Shown in pieces: positions 33,319 through 42,506 of a stretch of DNA of 64,000 bases; within the stretch, counting starts at the first letter, position 1; each line of letters begins with the position of its first letter. Both the position numbers and the translations under genes were made by a program. The DNA is taken from assembly GCF_002920635.1 (NCBI RefSeq), contig NZ_PQSR01000003.1, forward strand, positions 62,001 through 126,000. Reading direction: 5' to 3'. The notes beneath the pieces were generated by a model. The model was not told the origin of the DNA. It did not search any database and worked only from the letters and a program-made list of their open reading frames with translations. The DNA comes from Streptomyces sp. Ru72. GTDB taxonomy: Bacteria > Actinomycetota > Actinomycetes > Streptomycetales > Streptomycetaceae.

Positions 33319-35850
33319 CTACTCCGACTTGATCGCCGTCAGCATGTTCAGGCGCGCCGCGCGCCGGGCCGGCCACAGGGCGGCCAGGACGCCGACGACC
33401 GCGGCCAGCAGGAGGAACAGGGCCATCCGCGACCAGGGCAGGACCAGTTCGTACGTCGCCATCCTGGTGCCGAGCAGCTCACCGGCCGCCCAGCCGAAGA
33501 ACACTCCGAGCCCGATGCCGAGCACCCCGCCGAACAGCGAGATGACGAGGGACTCAAGACGGACCATCCGCTTGATGCCCTTGCGGTCCAGGCCGATCGC
33601 GCGGAGCATCCCGATCTCCTGCGCACGCTCGAAGACGGACATGGCGAGGGTGTTGATGACACCGAGGACCGCGACGATCACTGCCATGGCGAGCAGGCCG
33701 TAGAGGATGTTCAGCATCAGCGTGAAGACCTGCGCGACGCTGTTGGAGATGTCCTTCTTGTCCTGCACCTCGATGGCCGGGTTGTCGCCGAGGGCCTTCA
33801 CCAGCCGGTCCTTGGCCGAGGAGGAGGCGCCGCCGGACGTCTTCACCATCACCTGCATGTCGGACGGGTCGCTCTGGTGCGGGGAGAGCGTCGCGTTGTC
33901 CAGCATGATGCCGCGCATCATCTCGGTGCCCTGGTAGACGCCCGCGATCGTCAGCTGCTGCTTCCTGCCGTCCTCGTACGACACCGTGAACCGGGATCCG
34001 GCCGTCCAGTGGTGGGACGTGGCGGTGTCGGCGTCGACGACCACCTGGGTGCCGCCGACCGTGAAGGTGCCCTCGTCGAGCTTCAGGTCCGTCAGCTCGC
34101 CGATCGTGGCGCCGTTCACGCCGGTCAGGTACTCGGTCTGTCCGTCGATGCGGGAGGGCGCGTTGCGCAGCGGGCTGGTCGCGGTGACGCCTTCGGTCGA
34201 CTTCAGGGTCCTCTCGACGTCGGGAGAGAGCGGGTAGCGGTTCGCCATGGACACCACGTAGTCCGCTTTGATCGCGGAGGACGCCATCTTGTCGATCGCG
34301 CTCTGCAGACTGCCCGCCATCACGGTCAGACCGGTGATCAGGGTCAGGCCGACCATCAGGGCGGAGGCGGTGGCCGCGGTGCGGCGCGGGTTGCGCACCG
34401 AGTTCTGCCTGGCCAGCTTGCCGGCGACACCGAAGACGCGCAGGACGGGCGCGGCGGCCGCGATCAGCGGGCGGGACAGCAGCGGCGTGAGGACGAAGAC
34501 GCCGACGACCAGGAGGGCCGCGCCGAGGCCCATCGGGGCCTGGGCGTCCGAGGTGTCGTCCAACGTGGTGGCGTACACAACGGTGACGACGCCGGCGGCG
34601 GCCAGCAGGGCACCGAGCGTGTTCCGCAGGACCAGGGACTTGGTGGTGGCCTTCGCGTGGACGCTGCTCATCGCGGCGACCGGGGGGATCTTCGCGGCGC
34701 GGCGGCCGGGCAGCCAGGCGGCCAGCATCGTGATCAGGATGCCGACGGCGAGGGCGGTGGCGACCGTGCCGGGGGAGATGACGAGCGGCCCGTCCGGAAC
34801 GCTGCCACCGAGCCTGCCCATCAGGGACCGCAGGCCCGCGCCGATGCCGATGCCGGCGACGAGCCCGGTGACGGCCGCGACCGCGCCGACCACGAACGCC
34901 TCGATGAGCACGGACCGGGTGACCTGGCGTCGGGAGGCGCCGACCGCCCGCAGCAGCGCCAGCTCCTTGGTGCGCTGGGCGACCAGCATCGTGAAGGTGT
35001 TGGCGATGATGAACGTGCCGACGAACAGCGCGATGCCCGCGAAGACCAGCAGCGAGCTGCGCAGACTGCTCGTCTGATCGGCGATCCGCGTGGCCTGGTC
35101 GTCGGCGAGCTGCTTGCCGGTGGTGGTGGAGGCGACGTCCTTGGGCAGGATGGCGTCGACCGCGTCCTGCAGCGCGGTCTGGCTGGTCCCCGGGGCGGCC
35201 TTCACATCGATCTCGTCGTACGAGCCGGCCTTGTGGAACAGCCGCTGGGCGGTCGCCGTGTCGAAGAGGGCGAGGCTGCCTCCGGCGGCGACGTTGCCGT
35301 CGTCGGTGGTGAAGATGCCGGCGATCCTGGGTGTCAGCACGGGCCCGTCGATGGAGAGCCGCACGGTGTCCCCGACCTCGAAGCCGGCGTGCTGCGCGGT
35401 GTGGGAGTCGATGAGGACCTCGTCCTGCCCCTTCGGCGCGTGCCCGCTGACGAGCGGGTACCGCGGGTCCTTGTCGCCCCAGTAGTTCCCGCCCTGGGAC
35501 TGGAAGCCGCTGCCGATGAGCTTGCCGTCCTTGCCGGCGACGGCGGTGAAGCCGCTGACGACCCCGACGGCACTGTCGGCGCCGCGCACCTCGGCGGCCT
35601 TGTCGAGCAGCGCCTGTGTCAGCTTCGGCTCCTTGCCGACGGTGTCGCCGGTGTCGTTGCGGCTCTCGGGCTGGATGGCCACGTCCACGTGGTCGAAGCC
35701 CTTGGCGGAACTCTTCTGGTAGGCGTTCGAGATGGTGTTGGTGAACACCAGGGTGCCCGACACGAACGCCACGCCGAGCATCACGGCGAGCACGGTCATG
35801 AGCAGCCTGGCCTTGTGCGCGAGCACGTTGCGCAGGGCGGTACGGAACAT
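33319..35850 (-). CDS. MacB/FtsX-type ABC transporter permease
   Basis: 843 residues. The frame stays open upstream, but ATG 35850 (MFRTALRNVLAHKARLLMTV) gives the typical FtsX start: a cytoplasmic helix, then the first membrane segment (LLMTVLAVMLGVAFVSGTLV). A large extracytoplasmic domain follows. Next come two FtsX cores, each of three to four helices: TFIIANTFTMLVAQRTKELA in the first and VIVAVLGVINTLAMSVFERA in the second. This is the eight-to-ten-helix duplicated layout common in Streptomyces. Its ATPase is the next gene in the operon (36015-36785). Such pairs export lipoproteins, peptides or drugs, or act as mechanotransmitters. The substrate is not visible. Confidence 0.92.
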   Translation of the reverse strand: MFRTALRNVLAHKARLLMTVLAVMLGVAFVSGTLVFTNTISNAYQKSSAKGFDHVDVAIQPESRNDTGDTVGKEPKLTQALLDKAAEVRGADSAVGVVSGFTAVAGKDGKLIGSGFQSQGGNYWGDKDPRYPLVSGHAPKGQDEVLIDSHTAQHAGFEVGDTVRLSIDGPVLTPRIAGIFTTDDGNVAAGGSLALFDTATAQRLFHKAGSYDEIDVKAAPGTSQTALQDAVDAILPKDVASTTTGKQLADDQATRIADQTSSLRSSLLVFAGIALFVGTFIIANTFTMLVAQRTKELALLRAVGASRRQVTRSVLIEAFVVGAVAAVTGLVAGIGIGAGLRSLMGRLGGSVPDGPLVISPGTVATALAVGILITMLAAWLPGRRAAKIPPVAAMSSVHAKATTKSLVLRNTLGALLAAAGVVTVVYATTLDDTSDAQAPMGLGAALLVVGVFVLTPLLSRPLIAAAAPVLRVFGVAGKLARQNSVRNPRRTAATASALMVGLTLITGLTVMAGSLQSAIDKMASSAIKADYVVSMANRYPLSPDVERTLKSTEGVTATSPLRNAPSRIDGQTEYLTGVNGATIGELTDLKLDEGTFTVGGTQVVVDADTATSHHWTAGSRFTVSYEDGRKQQLTIAGVYQGTEMMRGIMLDNATLSPHQSDPSDMQVMVKTSGGASSSAKDRLVKALGDNPAIEVQDKKDISNSVAQVFTLMLNILYGLLAMAVIVAVLGVINTLAMSVFERAQEIGMLRAIGLDRKGIKRMVRLESLVISLFGGVLGIGLGVFFGWAAGELLGTRMATYELVLPWSRMALFLLLAAVVGVLAALWPARRAARLNMLTAIKSE

Positions 35851-36014
35851 GTGTCTGTCCAGGGCTTGGTTTGCTGGTGGTCCAGCCCGTCCCGGGGGCC
35901 CCTGCTCACAGAGCTCGGGGGAGTTCGAGGACGAGGCCGCAGGCCGATCGGGGTCTGGGGAGATCACAGGCCGATCGTGGGTCGGGGGCGCCACCGGAGC
36001 GGGGCGCAGCAGGG

Positions 36015-36785
36015 TCAGCTGGTGCGGCCCTTCCCGTCGAACCGCTTCATGCGGTCCAGCACCCCCTCCGCGCTCGGCCCGTGCAGTTCGTCCACGATCC
36101 GTCCGTCCGCCAGGAAGATCACCCGGTCCGCGTACGCCGCCGCCACCGGGTCATGGGTGACCATCACCACCGTCTGTCCCAGCTCCCGTACGGAGTTGCG
36201 CAGAAAGCCCAGCACCTCGGCGCCCGAACGGGAGTCCAGGTTCCCGGTGGGCTCGTCGCCGAAGATGATGTCCGGCTTGGACGCGAGCGCCCGTGCCACC
36301 GCCACGCGCTGCTGCTGACCACCGGACAGCTGTGCGGGCCGGTGGCTCAGCCGGTCCGACAGGCCGACCATCTGGATGACGATGTCCAGCCACTGCTTGT
36401 CCGGTTTGCGGCCCGCGATGTCCATCGGAAGGGTGATGTTCTCCAGCGCGGTCAGCGTCGGCAGCAGGTTGAACGCCTGGAAGATGAACCCGATCTTGTC
36501 CCGCCGCAACTTGGTGAGCTGCTTGTCCTTCAGCGCGCCCAGCTCGACGTCACCGATGCGCACGGAACCGGAGGAGAAGGAGTCGAGCCCGGCGACGCAG
36601 TGCATCAGCGTCGACTTGCCGGAGCCCGAGGGCCCCATGATCGCCGTGAACTGGGCCTGCTGGAAGTCGACGGTGACCCGGTCCAGGGCCACCACCTGGG
36701 TCTCGCCCTGACCGTAGACCTTCGACAGGTCCGTGGCGCGGGCGGCCACCGCGGTGGTCCGGTCGGCGAGGGAGGTGCTGGTCAC
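36015..36785 (-). CDS. ABC transporter ATP-binding protein, LolD/MacB type
   Basis: 256 residues. GTG 36785 has AGGAG about 8 bases upstream; longer in-frame starts lack one. Walker A is MGPSGSGKSTLMHC, the Q-loop is FIFQAFNLLPTLTALEN, the signature is LSGGQQQRVAVARAL, Walker B is IIFGDEPTGNLDS, and the switch His is in VMVTHDPVAAAYADR. The FNLLPTLTALEN segment is typical of the LolD/MacB/FtsE class that pairs with FtsX-like permeases. It precedes the permease with about 165 bp between. Confidence 0.95.
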   Translation of the reverse strand: MTSTSLADRTTAVAARATDLSKVYGQGETQVVALDRVTVDFQQAQFTAIMGPSGSGKSTLMHCVAGLDSFSSGSVRIGDVELGALKDKQLTKLRRDKIGFIFQAFNLLPTLTALENITLPMDIAGRKPDKQWLDIVIQMVGLSDRLSHRPAQLSGGQQQRVAVARALASKPDIIFGDEPTGNLDSRSGAEVLGFLRNSVRELGQTVVMVTHDPVAAAYADRVIFLADGRIVDELHGPSAEGVLDRMKRFDGKGRTS

Positions 36786-37199
36786 GGGAGCTGCTCCTGT
36801 CGGGAAGGCGACGGCGAAGAGGACATGTCCCATCGTCGCGGCGCGCCGCCGCCGTGGAGTCAGCCGCTGTTCCGGTTCCCGGGGCAGCCTTCGGTCGGAC
36901 CGCCGGGGCCCGCGTCATACCTGGGGATGACACGGGCCCCTGAGCCGCCGAGTGGGGAAAGCGGTTGTTCACCCGAAGTGGAATCGCTTCATCGCCCCTC
37001 CTTCAGGGCGGTGAAATTCCGTCATTTCGCATACAAGGGCCGCGCTTCCCCGAAAGGCTATTGGCAAGTGCGGATGGACCGTACCGGGTGCTGATGCACC
37101 CTCAGACGTCAATAAAATAAGACAACATCGCGTCCCGGGTCCGCTGTTCGAGGGATGCGTCCCGATAGGCTCGGACCGCTCGATGCGGAGCCCAGGCCT
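36786..37199. other. Divergent gap between the ABC operon and bldA
   Basis: No gene is seen. Contents are a hairpin GGGTGC-TGAT-GCACCC (37086-37101), an AT-rich run (AATAAAATAAG near 37111), and TAGGCT (37166-37171) as a possible -10 about 30 bases before the tRNA. No good -35 matches it. GGGATGCGTCCC at 37152 is a small palindrome just before that box. Confidence 0.4.
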
Positions 37200-37283
37200 G
37201 CCCGGATGGTGGAATGCAGACACGGCGAGCTTAAACCTCGCTGCCCCTTCGCGGGCGTGCCGGTTCGAGTCCGGCTCCGGGCA
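37200..37283 (+). tRNA. bldA: tRNA-Leu, anticodon UAA (bldA)
   Basis: The 84-base sequence folds as a class II tRNA. The acceptor stem GCCCGGA pairs with TCCGGGC, followed by discriminator A. A D-arm region begins TGGTGGAATGCAGACAC. The anticodon loop is CTTAAAC with TAA at positions 34-36. A long variable arm (CCCCTTCGCGGGCG) and the T-arm CCGGTTCGAGTCCGG follow. No CCA is encoded. This tRNA reads the rare UUA codon. In Streptomyces it is bldA, which gates translation of TTA-containing genes for aerial growth and antibiotic production. The sequence start matches bldA as I remember it. Confidence 0.97.
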
Positions 37284-37383
37284 CTTCCCTGGCGTCACCG
37301 GCGGCCGGCCGCGAGGACGTCATCGCCATTCGTTGCCGGGCCGGGCGCCGGCTGTGCGGGCAGGTGGCACTCGGGGCGCGGGG

Positions 37384-38043
37384 TCAGAGGTACGTCTCGT
37401 CGAGGTGGGTCGCGGGCTTCGTGGTCACCGCTCCCGGCAACCGCAGTGAGAACCAGCCGACCTTGTGACCGAACAGCCAGACGAGTCCCAGATACAGGTT
37501 CGGGGCCACCTGGCGCACCTCGTCCCGTACACCCATGGCCAGCAGGGACGTCCGCGAGTAGTCGACGACGATGCAGTCCTTGCCGTCCAGCCGGCTCGGC
37601 CCCACTGAGACCTTCGCGATGAAGGCGAGCACGTCCAGGGGCGTGAACCGGTTGCTCAGATGGCCGTCCGGACTGAAGACCTTGCCCCGCCACAGGCCGA
37701 GGCTCACGAACACGGCGAGGAACCGGGCTCCCACCGATCCCGCCCAGGGCAGGATCGCCGTGCCCTCCAGCGGACCCCTCGGGATCCCGCCGGGCGGACT
37801 CGTGCAGAAGATGTCCTCGAGCCGCTGCTCCCCAGCCTTGAGCAGCTGGACCTCATCGAGTACCACCGCGTCCTCCCGACCGTCGCTCCCTGCCCAGGCC
37901 CCTGTCAGCTCCACCTTGGGCACGGCCGGCGCGGCCCACCACCGCTGATGAGCCGAACGGCTTTCGGGGCGGCCCCCGGTCGCGACAGTTCCGCTCGGCC
38001 GGAGGGCCTTTTCGCCGGCCGGCGTACCGAGTACCCCGGTCAT
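37384..38043 (-). CDS. Conserved hypothetical protein, unrecognised family
   Basis: 219 residues if ATG 38043 is used. The start is uncertain: no strong ribosome site is seen, and in-frame GTG 37923 or 37914 would give a shorter protein beginning near the conserved-looking PKVELTGAW. The core reads LPWAGSVGARFLAVFVSLGL, GKVFSPDGHLSNRFTPLDV, FIAKVSVGPSRLDGKDCIVV and DYSRTSLLAMGVRDEVRQV, then NLYLGLVWLFG. This looks like a beta-rich lipocalin-like or START-like pocket. A related actinobacterial family comes to mind but I cannot name it. It sits between bldA and pobA, leftward. Confidence 0.65.
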   Translation of the reverse strand: MTGVLGTPAGEKALRPSGTVATGGRPESRSAHQRWWAAPAVPKVELTGAWAGSDGREDAVVLDEVQLLKAGEQRLEDIFCTSPPGGIPRGPLEGTAILPWAGSVGARFLAVFVSLGLWRGKVFSPDGHLSNRFTPLDVLAFIAKVSVGPSRLDGKDCIVVDYSRTSLLAMGVRDEVRQVAPNLYLGLVWLFGHKVGWFSLRLPGAVTTKPATHLDETYL

Positions 38044-38123
38044 GGACGAGCTGTGCCTCGGAAGGAAGGCGGGCAGCAGTCGTTGACAGGTGGGCCGTGC
38101 GGCCCGAGACTCTTGCGAGAGTG

Positions 38124-38139
38124 GTGAAATACTTTTCAC
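38124..38139. promoter_or_regulatory. Operator-like palindrome upstream of pobA
   Basis: GTGAAA-TACT-TTTCAC is a perfect inverted repeat about 80 bases before the pobA start, inside its presumed promoter. Confidence 0.45.
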
Positions 38140-38216
38140 TACGCGAACAATGCGGGGACGATACTGGGACCGGACTCGGCGGCGACCGGGGATCCGCGAG
38201 CGCGAAGGGGCGTCGG

Positions 38217-39392
38217 ATGCGTACCACCGTCGGCATCATCGGAGCGGGACCCGCCGGGCTGCTGCTCGCGCGGCTGCTGCACAACGCCGGCATCGACTCC
38301 GTCGTGCTGGAGGCCCGCGACCGGGCCTATGTCGAGCGGCGCCAGCGGGCGGGGATCCTGGAGCAGGGGTCCGTGGACGTGCTGCGGGCGGCCGGGGCGG
38401 GCGAGCGCATGGACCGTGAGGGACTGCGGCACGACGGGATCGAGCTGCGTTTCGCGCGCCGCCGCCATCGCGTCGACTTCCCCGCGCTCACCGGCGGCCG
38501 CTCCGTGATGGTGTACGCGCAGACCGAGGTCTGCAAGGACCTCATCGCGCTCCAGCTCAAGGAGGGCGGCCCGCTGCTGTTCGAGGCCGAGGCGCTCGCC
38601 GTCGAGGGCGCCGAGGGCGACGACCCGCGGGTGCGCTTCCGGTACGAAGGGAGCGAGGACGTCCTGGAGTGCGAGTACGTCGTCGGGTGTGACGGCTTCT
38701 GGGGCGTGTCCCGCAAGGCGGTTCCCGCCGGACTGTCCCGCGTCTTCGAACGTACGTACCCATTTGGCTGGCTCGGCGTCCTCGCCGATGTCGCACCCTC
38801 GCACGACGAACTCGTCTACGCCCGCCACGACCGCGGCTTCGCCCTGCTGAGCATGCGCTCCCCGTCCGTTTCCAGGCTCTACCTCCAGGTGCCGGAGGGC
38901 ACGGACGCCGAGGAGTGGGCCGACGAGGAGATCTGGGACGAGCTGGAGCGCCGCTTCGAGACCGCCGACGGCTGGACACTCGCCCGGGGTCCCATCGCCT
39001 CCAAGTCGGTGACCCCGATGCGCAGTTACGTCCACGAACCGATGCGCCACGGCAGGCTGTTCCTCGCCGGGGACGCCGCCCACATCGTGCCGCCCACCGG
39101 CGCCAAGGGACTCAATCTCGCCGTCGGCGACGTCGTCACCTTCGCGCGGGCGCTGACGCACCGGCATCAGACCGGCTCCGCCGAGCTGCTCGACGCCTAC
39201 TCCGAGACCTGTCTGCGCCGTGTGTGGCAGGCCGAGCGGTTCTCGTACGAGATGACCACGCTGCTGCACCGCGCCCCGGATGCCACGCCGTTCGACGACC
39301 GCGTCCAACTGGCCCGGCTGGAACGGCTCACCACCTCGCGCGCGGCCGAGGCCGACCTCGCGGACGGGTACACGGGCTTTCCGCTGGGGTGA
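38217..39392 (+). CDS. pobA: 4-hydroxybenzoate 3-monooxygenase
   Basis: 391 residues, close to the usual 390-395, from ATG 38217 with GAAGGGG upstream. The FAD motif is VGIIGAGPAGLLLARLL, the flavin/NADPH region is CDGFWGVSRKAVP, and the FAD-phosphate motif is LFLAGDAAHIVPPTGAKGLN. It is a group A flavoprotein that converts 4-hydroxybenzoate to protocatechuate with NAD(P)H and O2, feeding the beta-ketoadipate pathway. It is monocistronic, with a palindromic operator candidate in its promoter; the regulator (IclR or AraC type in other bacteria) is not nearby. Confidence 0.92.
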   Translation: MRTTVGIIGAGPAGLLLARLLHNAGIDSVVLEARDRAYVERRQRAGILEQGSVDVLRAAGAGERMDREGLRHDGIELRFARRRHRVDFPALTGGRSVMVYAQTEVCKDLIALQLKEGGPLLFEAEALAVEGAEGDDPRVRFRYEGSEDVLECEYVVGCDGFWGVSRKAVPAGLSRVFERTYPFGWLGVLADVAPSHDELVYARHDRGFALLSMRSPSVSRLYLQVPEGTDAEEWADEEIWDELERRFETADGWTLARGPIASKSVTPMRSYVHEPMRHGRLFLAGDAAHIVPPTGAKGLNLAVGDVVTFARALTHRHQTGSAELLDAYSETCLRRVWQAERFSYEMTTLLHRAPDATPFDDRVQLARLERLTTSRAAEADLADGYTGFPLG

Positions 39393-39677
39393 CGTCCGGG
39401 GGGGACGACGCCCGCGGGCCGGCGTACGGGTGACGCGGGTGGCGTCACCTGTCCGGGCGAAGAAGGCTCTGGTCGCTCGCCCGGATGATCAGCGGCCGGT
39501 CTCGACTCTGTACCGGCTTCGTCATGGGTGAGGCGCATCCTCGCCGGGAATCACACCAACGCGTAGCGTGTTGCGTGCGATGAGGAGGGGAAGATCCTCC
39601 TCAAGCAGTACGGCCAATTCTTTGCCTGTCTATTACTCTTGAGCCAAGGCCACGCAGGGTGGTCATGGAGGAGTGAA

Positions 39678-40581
39678 ATGAGGAGCAGCAACCCGGTCTT
39701 CTCGCGACGGGGGGTTCAGCCGCGACAACGGCTACGCGGGCTTCAACACCGCGCCGCAGGCCGGGGGAGCCGCCGTCGGCACGCAGGGCAACCCGTACGC
39801 GCAGAACCCTTACGCGGGCGGCAACCCCTACGCGCAGAACCCCTACGCGCAGGACCCGTACGGACAGCAGACGCAGTACGGCGCCCCGCCGCAGGCCCCG
39901 GCCGCCCCCGGCCGGATGACGATGGACGACGTCGTCATGCGCTCGGCGATGACGCTCGGCACGGTCGCCGTCGGCGCGATTCTCGCCTGGGCGCTGCTGC
40001 CGGTCTCGTCCACCAGCTTCGGCCTCGCGTTCGGTTCCGCGCTGGTCGCGTTCGTCCTGGCGATGGTGCAGTCCTTCAAGCGCACGCCGTCGCCCGCGCT
40101 GATCCTGGGGTACGCCGCCTTCGAGGGCGTCTTCCTCGGCGTCATCAGCGAGATGTACAACGCGCAGTGGAACGGCGCACCGTTCCAGGCCGTGCTCGGC
40201 ACGATCGCGGTCTCGGGTGCCACCCTGCTCGTCTACAAGGCGGGCTGGATCCGCGTCACCGCGCGGTACGCCCGGATCGGCATGGCCATCGCCATCGCCT
40301 TCGTGCTGACCATGGCGGTCAACCTGCTGCTGGTCGCGTTCGGCGTCGCGCCGGACGGCGGGCTGCGCAGCATGGGCCCGCTGGGCGCGCTGGTCGGTGT
40401 CATCGCGATCCTGCTCGGCGCGTTCTTCCTGACGCTCGACTTCAAGCAGATCGAGGACGGGATCGCGTACGGGGCGCCGCGCCAGGAGGCGTGGCTGGCG
40501 GCGTTCGGCCTGACCATGACCCTGGTGTGGATCTACGTGGAGATGCTGCGGCTCGTCGCGATCTTCAGTAGCAACGACTAG
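39678..40581 (+). pseudogene. Bax-inhibitor-1/YccA-like membrane protein gene with a one-base frameshift
   Basis: ATG 39678, after GGAGGAG, starts MRSSNPVFSRRG. The frame then shifts at a run of six G (39709-39714). With five G it would continue FSRDNGYAGFNTAPQAGG, then repeated NPYAQ units, then seven hydrophobic segments of the Bax inhibitor-1 (YccA/UPF0005) family, ending AIFSSND at 40581. The intact protein would be 300 residues. The homopolymer position makes sequence error likely. Phase-variable slippage or true loss cannot be excluded. ATG 39916 could still give the membrane part alone. Confidence 0.75.
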
Positions 40582-40632
40582 TCGCCGCGGCGCGCTCCGG
40601 GATCCTTTCCGGCGGCGCTCCCGGCACCTTTG

Positions 40633-40664
40633 AAGGGCCCGTGAACCGTGGTTCACGGGCCCTT
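40633..40664. terminator. Terminator between convergent genes
   Basis: AAGGGCCCGTGAACC (40633-40647) is perfectly inverted at 40650-40664, between the Bax-inhibitor-like gene and the leftward DUF4287 gene. It is likely bidirectional. Confidence 0.75.
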
Positions 40665-40678
40665 TCACTGTGCGCGGC

Positions 40679-40906
40679 TCAGATGAGTTTGCGCGCGGCC
40701 CTCCTCAGGTCGTACTCGTGGATGATCGCTTTGGCGTGGCCGTACGCGAGATTGTGCTCGTGCCGGAGCCAGCTGACCTTCTCCTCGAAGCAGAGAGCGG
40801 GGCCTTCGTCGACGGTTCGCAGCCAGTCGGAGACTTCACGACCGGTGCAGTGGGGGATGCGGGCGAGCAGATTGCGATGGGTCTCCTCGGAGAAGACTTG
40901 GGACAT
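40679..40906 (-). CDS. DUF4287 small protein
   Basis: 75 residues. ATG 40906 is preceded by GGAGGCG at 5-base spacing; an in-frame start further upstream is less likely. It contains GREVSDWLRTVDEGP, then VSWLRHEHNLAYGHAKAIIH, the helix-turn pattern of DUF4287 proteins (W-L-x-x-E-H-x-L-x-x-G-H-A). The function of the family is unknown. It is often found with nucleotide or DNA-related genes. Here it is divergent from the small leaderless gene at 41008. Confidence 0.8.
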   Translation of the reverse strand: MSQVFSEETHRNLLARIPHCTGREVSDWLRTVDEGPALCFEEKVSWLRHEHNLAYGHAKAIIHEYDLRRAARKLI

Positions 40907-40970
40907 CGGCGCCTCCGGACGCACTCGATGAAGCCGGTCCTTCAGGTCACCGTGCCTGAGTGTTCGCCCG

Positions 40971-41001
40971 TTGGCAACAGTGCTGCCGCGACGCGTACGC
41001 T
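40971..41001 (+). promoter_or_regulatory. Candidate promoter for leaderless transcription of the 41008 gene
   Basis: TTGGCA (40971-40976), a 19-base spacer, and TACGCT (40996-41001) end 6 bases before GTG 41008. There is no ribosome site, so the message likely starts at the GTG. Confidence 0.5.
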
Positions 41002-41007
41002 CGCCGC

Positions 41008-41319
41008 GTGCTTGATACGACGCCTTTGACCCGGGCCGTGGATCACTTCGCCGACCGGTTGCGGGCCGCTCCGCAGAGCCGGCTGCAACGGGGCGCGGCG
41101 GCCGAAGCGCTCGCTCTCGCCAGGGAGTTGGCCCGTCGCGCCCAGCTTCTGGAGGACCCCTCGGCCCAGCCGCGGGAGATGCCGGACGCGGGCATGTTCG
41201 CTGCCGCCGACCAGATCACGGTCGCCGGGCATGATCTGGCCATCGTCCTGCGGGACGAGAGGGAGCTCGCGCAGGCCGTGGCGCTGGTGGAGGAGGCGCA
41301 GAAGCGCGCAGGGGTGTGA
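41008..41319 (+). CDS. Small helical hypothetical protein
   Basis: 103 residues from GTG 41008, probably leaderless because a promoter-like -10 lies 6 bases upstream and no purine-rich site exists. It is almost all helix, rich in Ala, Arg and Leu (QRGAAAEALALARELARRAQ), with an Asp-rich middle. No signal peptide or membrane helix. Family not recognised. Confidence 0.65.
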   Translation: MLDTTPLTRAVDHFADRLRAAPQSRLQRGAAAEALALARELARRAQLLEDPSAQPREMPDAGMFAAADQITVAGHDLAIVLRDERELAQAVALVEEAQKRAGV

Positions 41320-41442
41320 GGAGGCACCACAACGCGCCGGGGTCGAGCGGACACCGGAACGCGCCTGGGCGGTACGGCCGATTCCCGCACCCCGGCGCGG
41401 CCCTTGCTGCGACGTGAGGGCGTGGTGGCGTGGTCGCGTTGA

Positions 41443-42240
41443 CTACAGGGACGCGATGACGCGGTCCGCGAGGACGTAGACGGTCTCCTCGCCGCACGCG
41501 AACGTGAGGGCGTAGGCGCCCGAGAGGCCCGAGCCCCCGAGCAGGAACGGGCTGTGGCCGGCGGTCAGGGCCGCAGCCAGGCGCTCGGCGGTCTCGCGGT
41601 GGCCGGGGGTCATGCACAGCGTCGTACCGTCCGCGAAGACGTACACGTCCAGGGTGCCCAGCGGGCCCGGGCGGACGTCGGCGAGTTCGGTGCCGGCGTC
41701 GGCCAGCCTCTCCAGGCAGGCGACCGTGCGCTCGTGGTCGCCCGTGACGGGGGACGGGGTCGGGACGAAGTCGGGGTGCGAGGGGTGACGGCGGCGGGCG
41801 GCGGCCAGTTCGGGGGAGTCCCCGGGGAACTCCGTCTCGTCGGCGCCGGCCTCGGTCACCGGTTCCAGGCTGTCGTGCTCCAGGCCGGCGAAGTCCGCGG
41901 GACGGGGCAGGAAGAGCTCGTTGTCGGGCAGGCCGAACAGGGTGGGGGCGTCGGCGATGTCCCGGGCCTCCTGAGCGGCCCAGAAGGCGCGGGCCTCGGC
42001 CAGCTCGCGCTCCCGCTCCTCCGCGAGCGCCTCGGCCACGGCGGCGCGTATCTCCTCCGCGTCGGCGGCGGTGCGGGCGGCGGGCACCAGCCCGCGCACC
42101 TGCACGGCACGGCTCTCGGCGAGTTCTGCGTGCAGGGCCGCGACCTGCCGGCGCAGTGCCCGCACGCTGCGCAGGACGGCGACGCCCACGCCCGCGGTCG
42201 CGGCGGTGGTGAGCAGCAGAGCTATCGGCATGGCGCTCAC
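41443..42240 (-). CDS. Membrane-anchored protein with coiled-coil stalk, unknown function
   Basis: 265 residues. GTG 42240 has AGGAG 7 bases upstream; ATG 42231 is a shorter choice. One N-terminal membrane helix (PIALLLTTAATAGVGVAVL) is followed by a coiled coil (about 28-95, EERERELAEARAFWAAQEA). An acidic linker comes next, then a globular C-terminal domain with DVYVFADGTTLCMTPGHRET and YALTFACGEETVYVLADRV. A roadblock or profilin-like fold is possible but not proven. It is monocistronic and downstream of the thiolase gene. Confidence 0.75.
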   Translation of the reverse strand: MSAMPIALLLTTAATAGVGVAVLRSVRALRRQVAALHAELAESRAVQVRGLVPAARTAADAEEIRAAVAEALAEERERELAEARAFWAAQEARDIADAPTLFGLPDNELFLPRPADFAGLEHDSLEPVTEAGADETEFPGDSPELAAARRRHPSHPDFVPTPSPVTGDHERTVACLERLADAGTELADVRPGPLGTLDVYVFADGTTLCMTPGHRETAERLAAALTAGHSPFLLGGSGLSGAYALTFACGEETVYVLADRVIASL

Positions 42241-42506
42241 TGACGTACTCCTGGTTCAAGGTCGGCCCCCGACTTCCTACATCAGCTTGAAGGGCGGACT
42301 AACCAGCTGTCAGTGCGTAACGTCACGAAACGGACATGAGGTGGCCCTCGATGTTTACCAGGAGGGCCCCTGCGACCTGCGGAAATACCCTTCGGAGGGA
42401 GATAGGTCACATCCTGGGGGAGATTGGGTTACAAAAAGGCCCGAAGCTCTGCCGGATCCTGGGAGCGGCGAGCTCCGGGCCGTCGCGCGGGCGGCGCGGG
42501 CGGAGG

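Noticed and set aside
33313-36318. 1001-codon plus-strand frame over the ABC permease
   Set aside because: Antisense shadow; the minus strand has clear FtsX membrane segments and ABC motifs.
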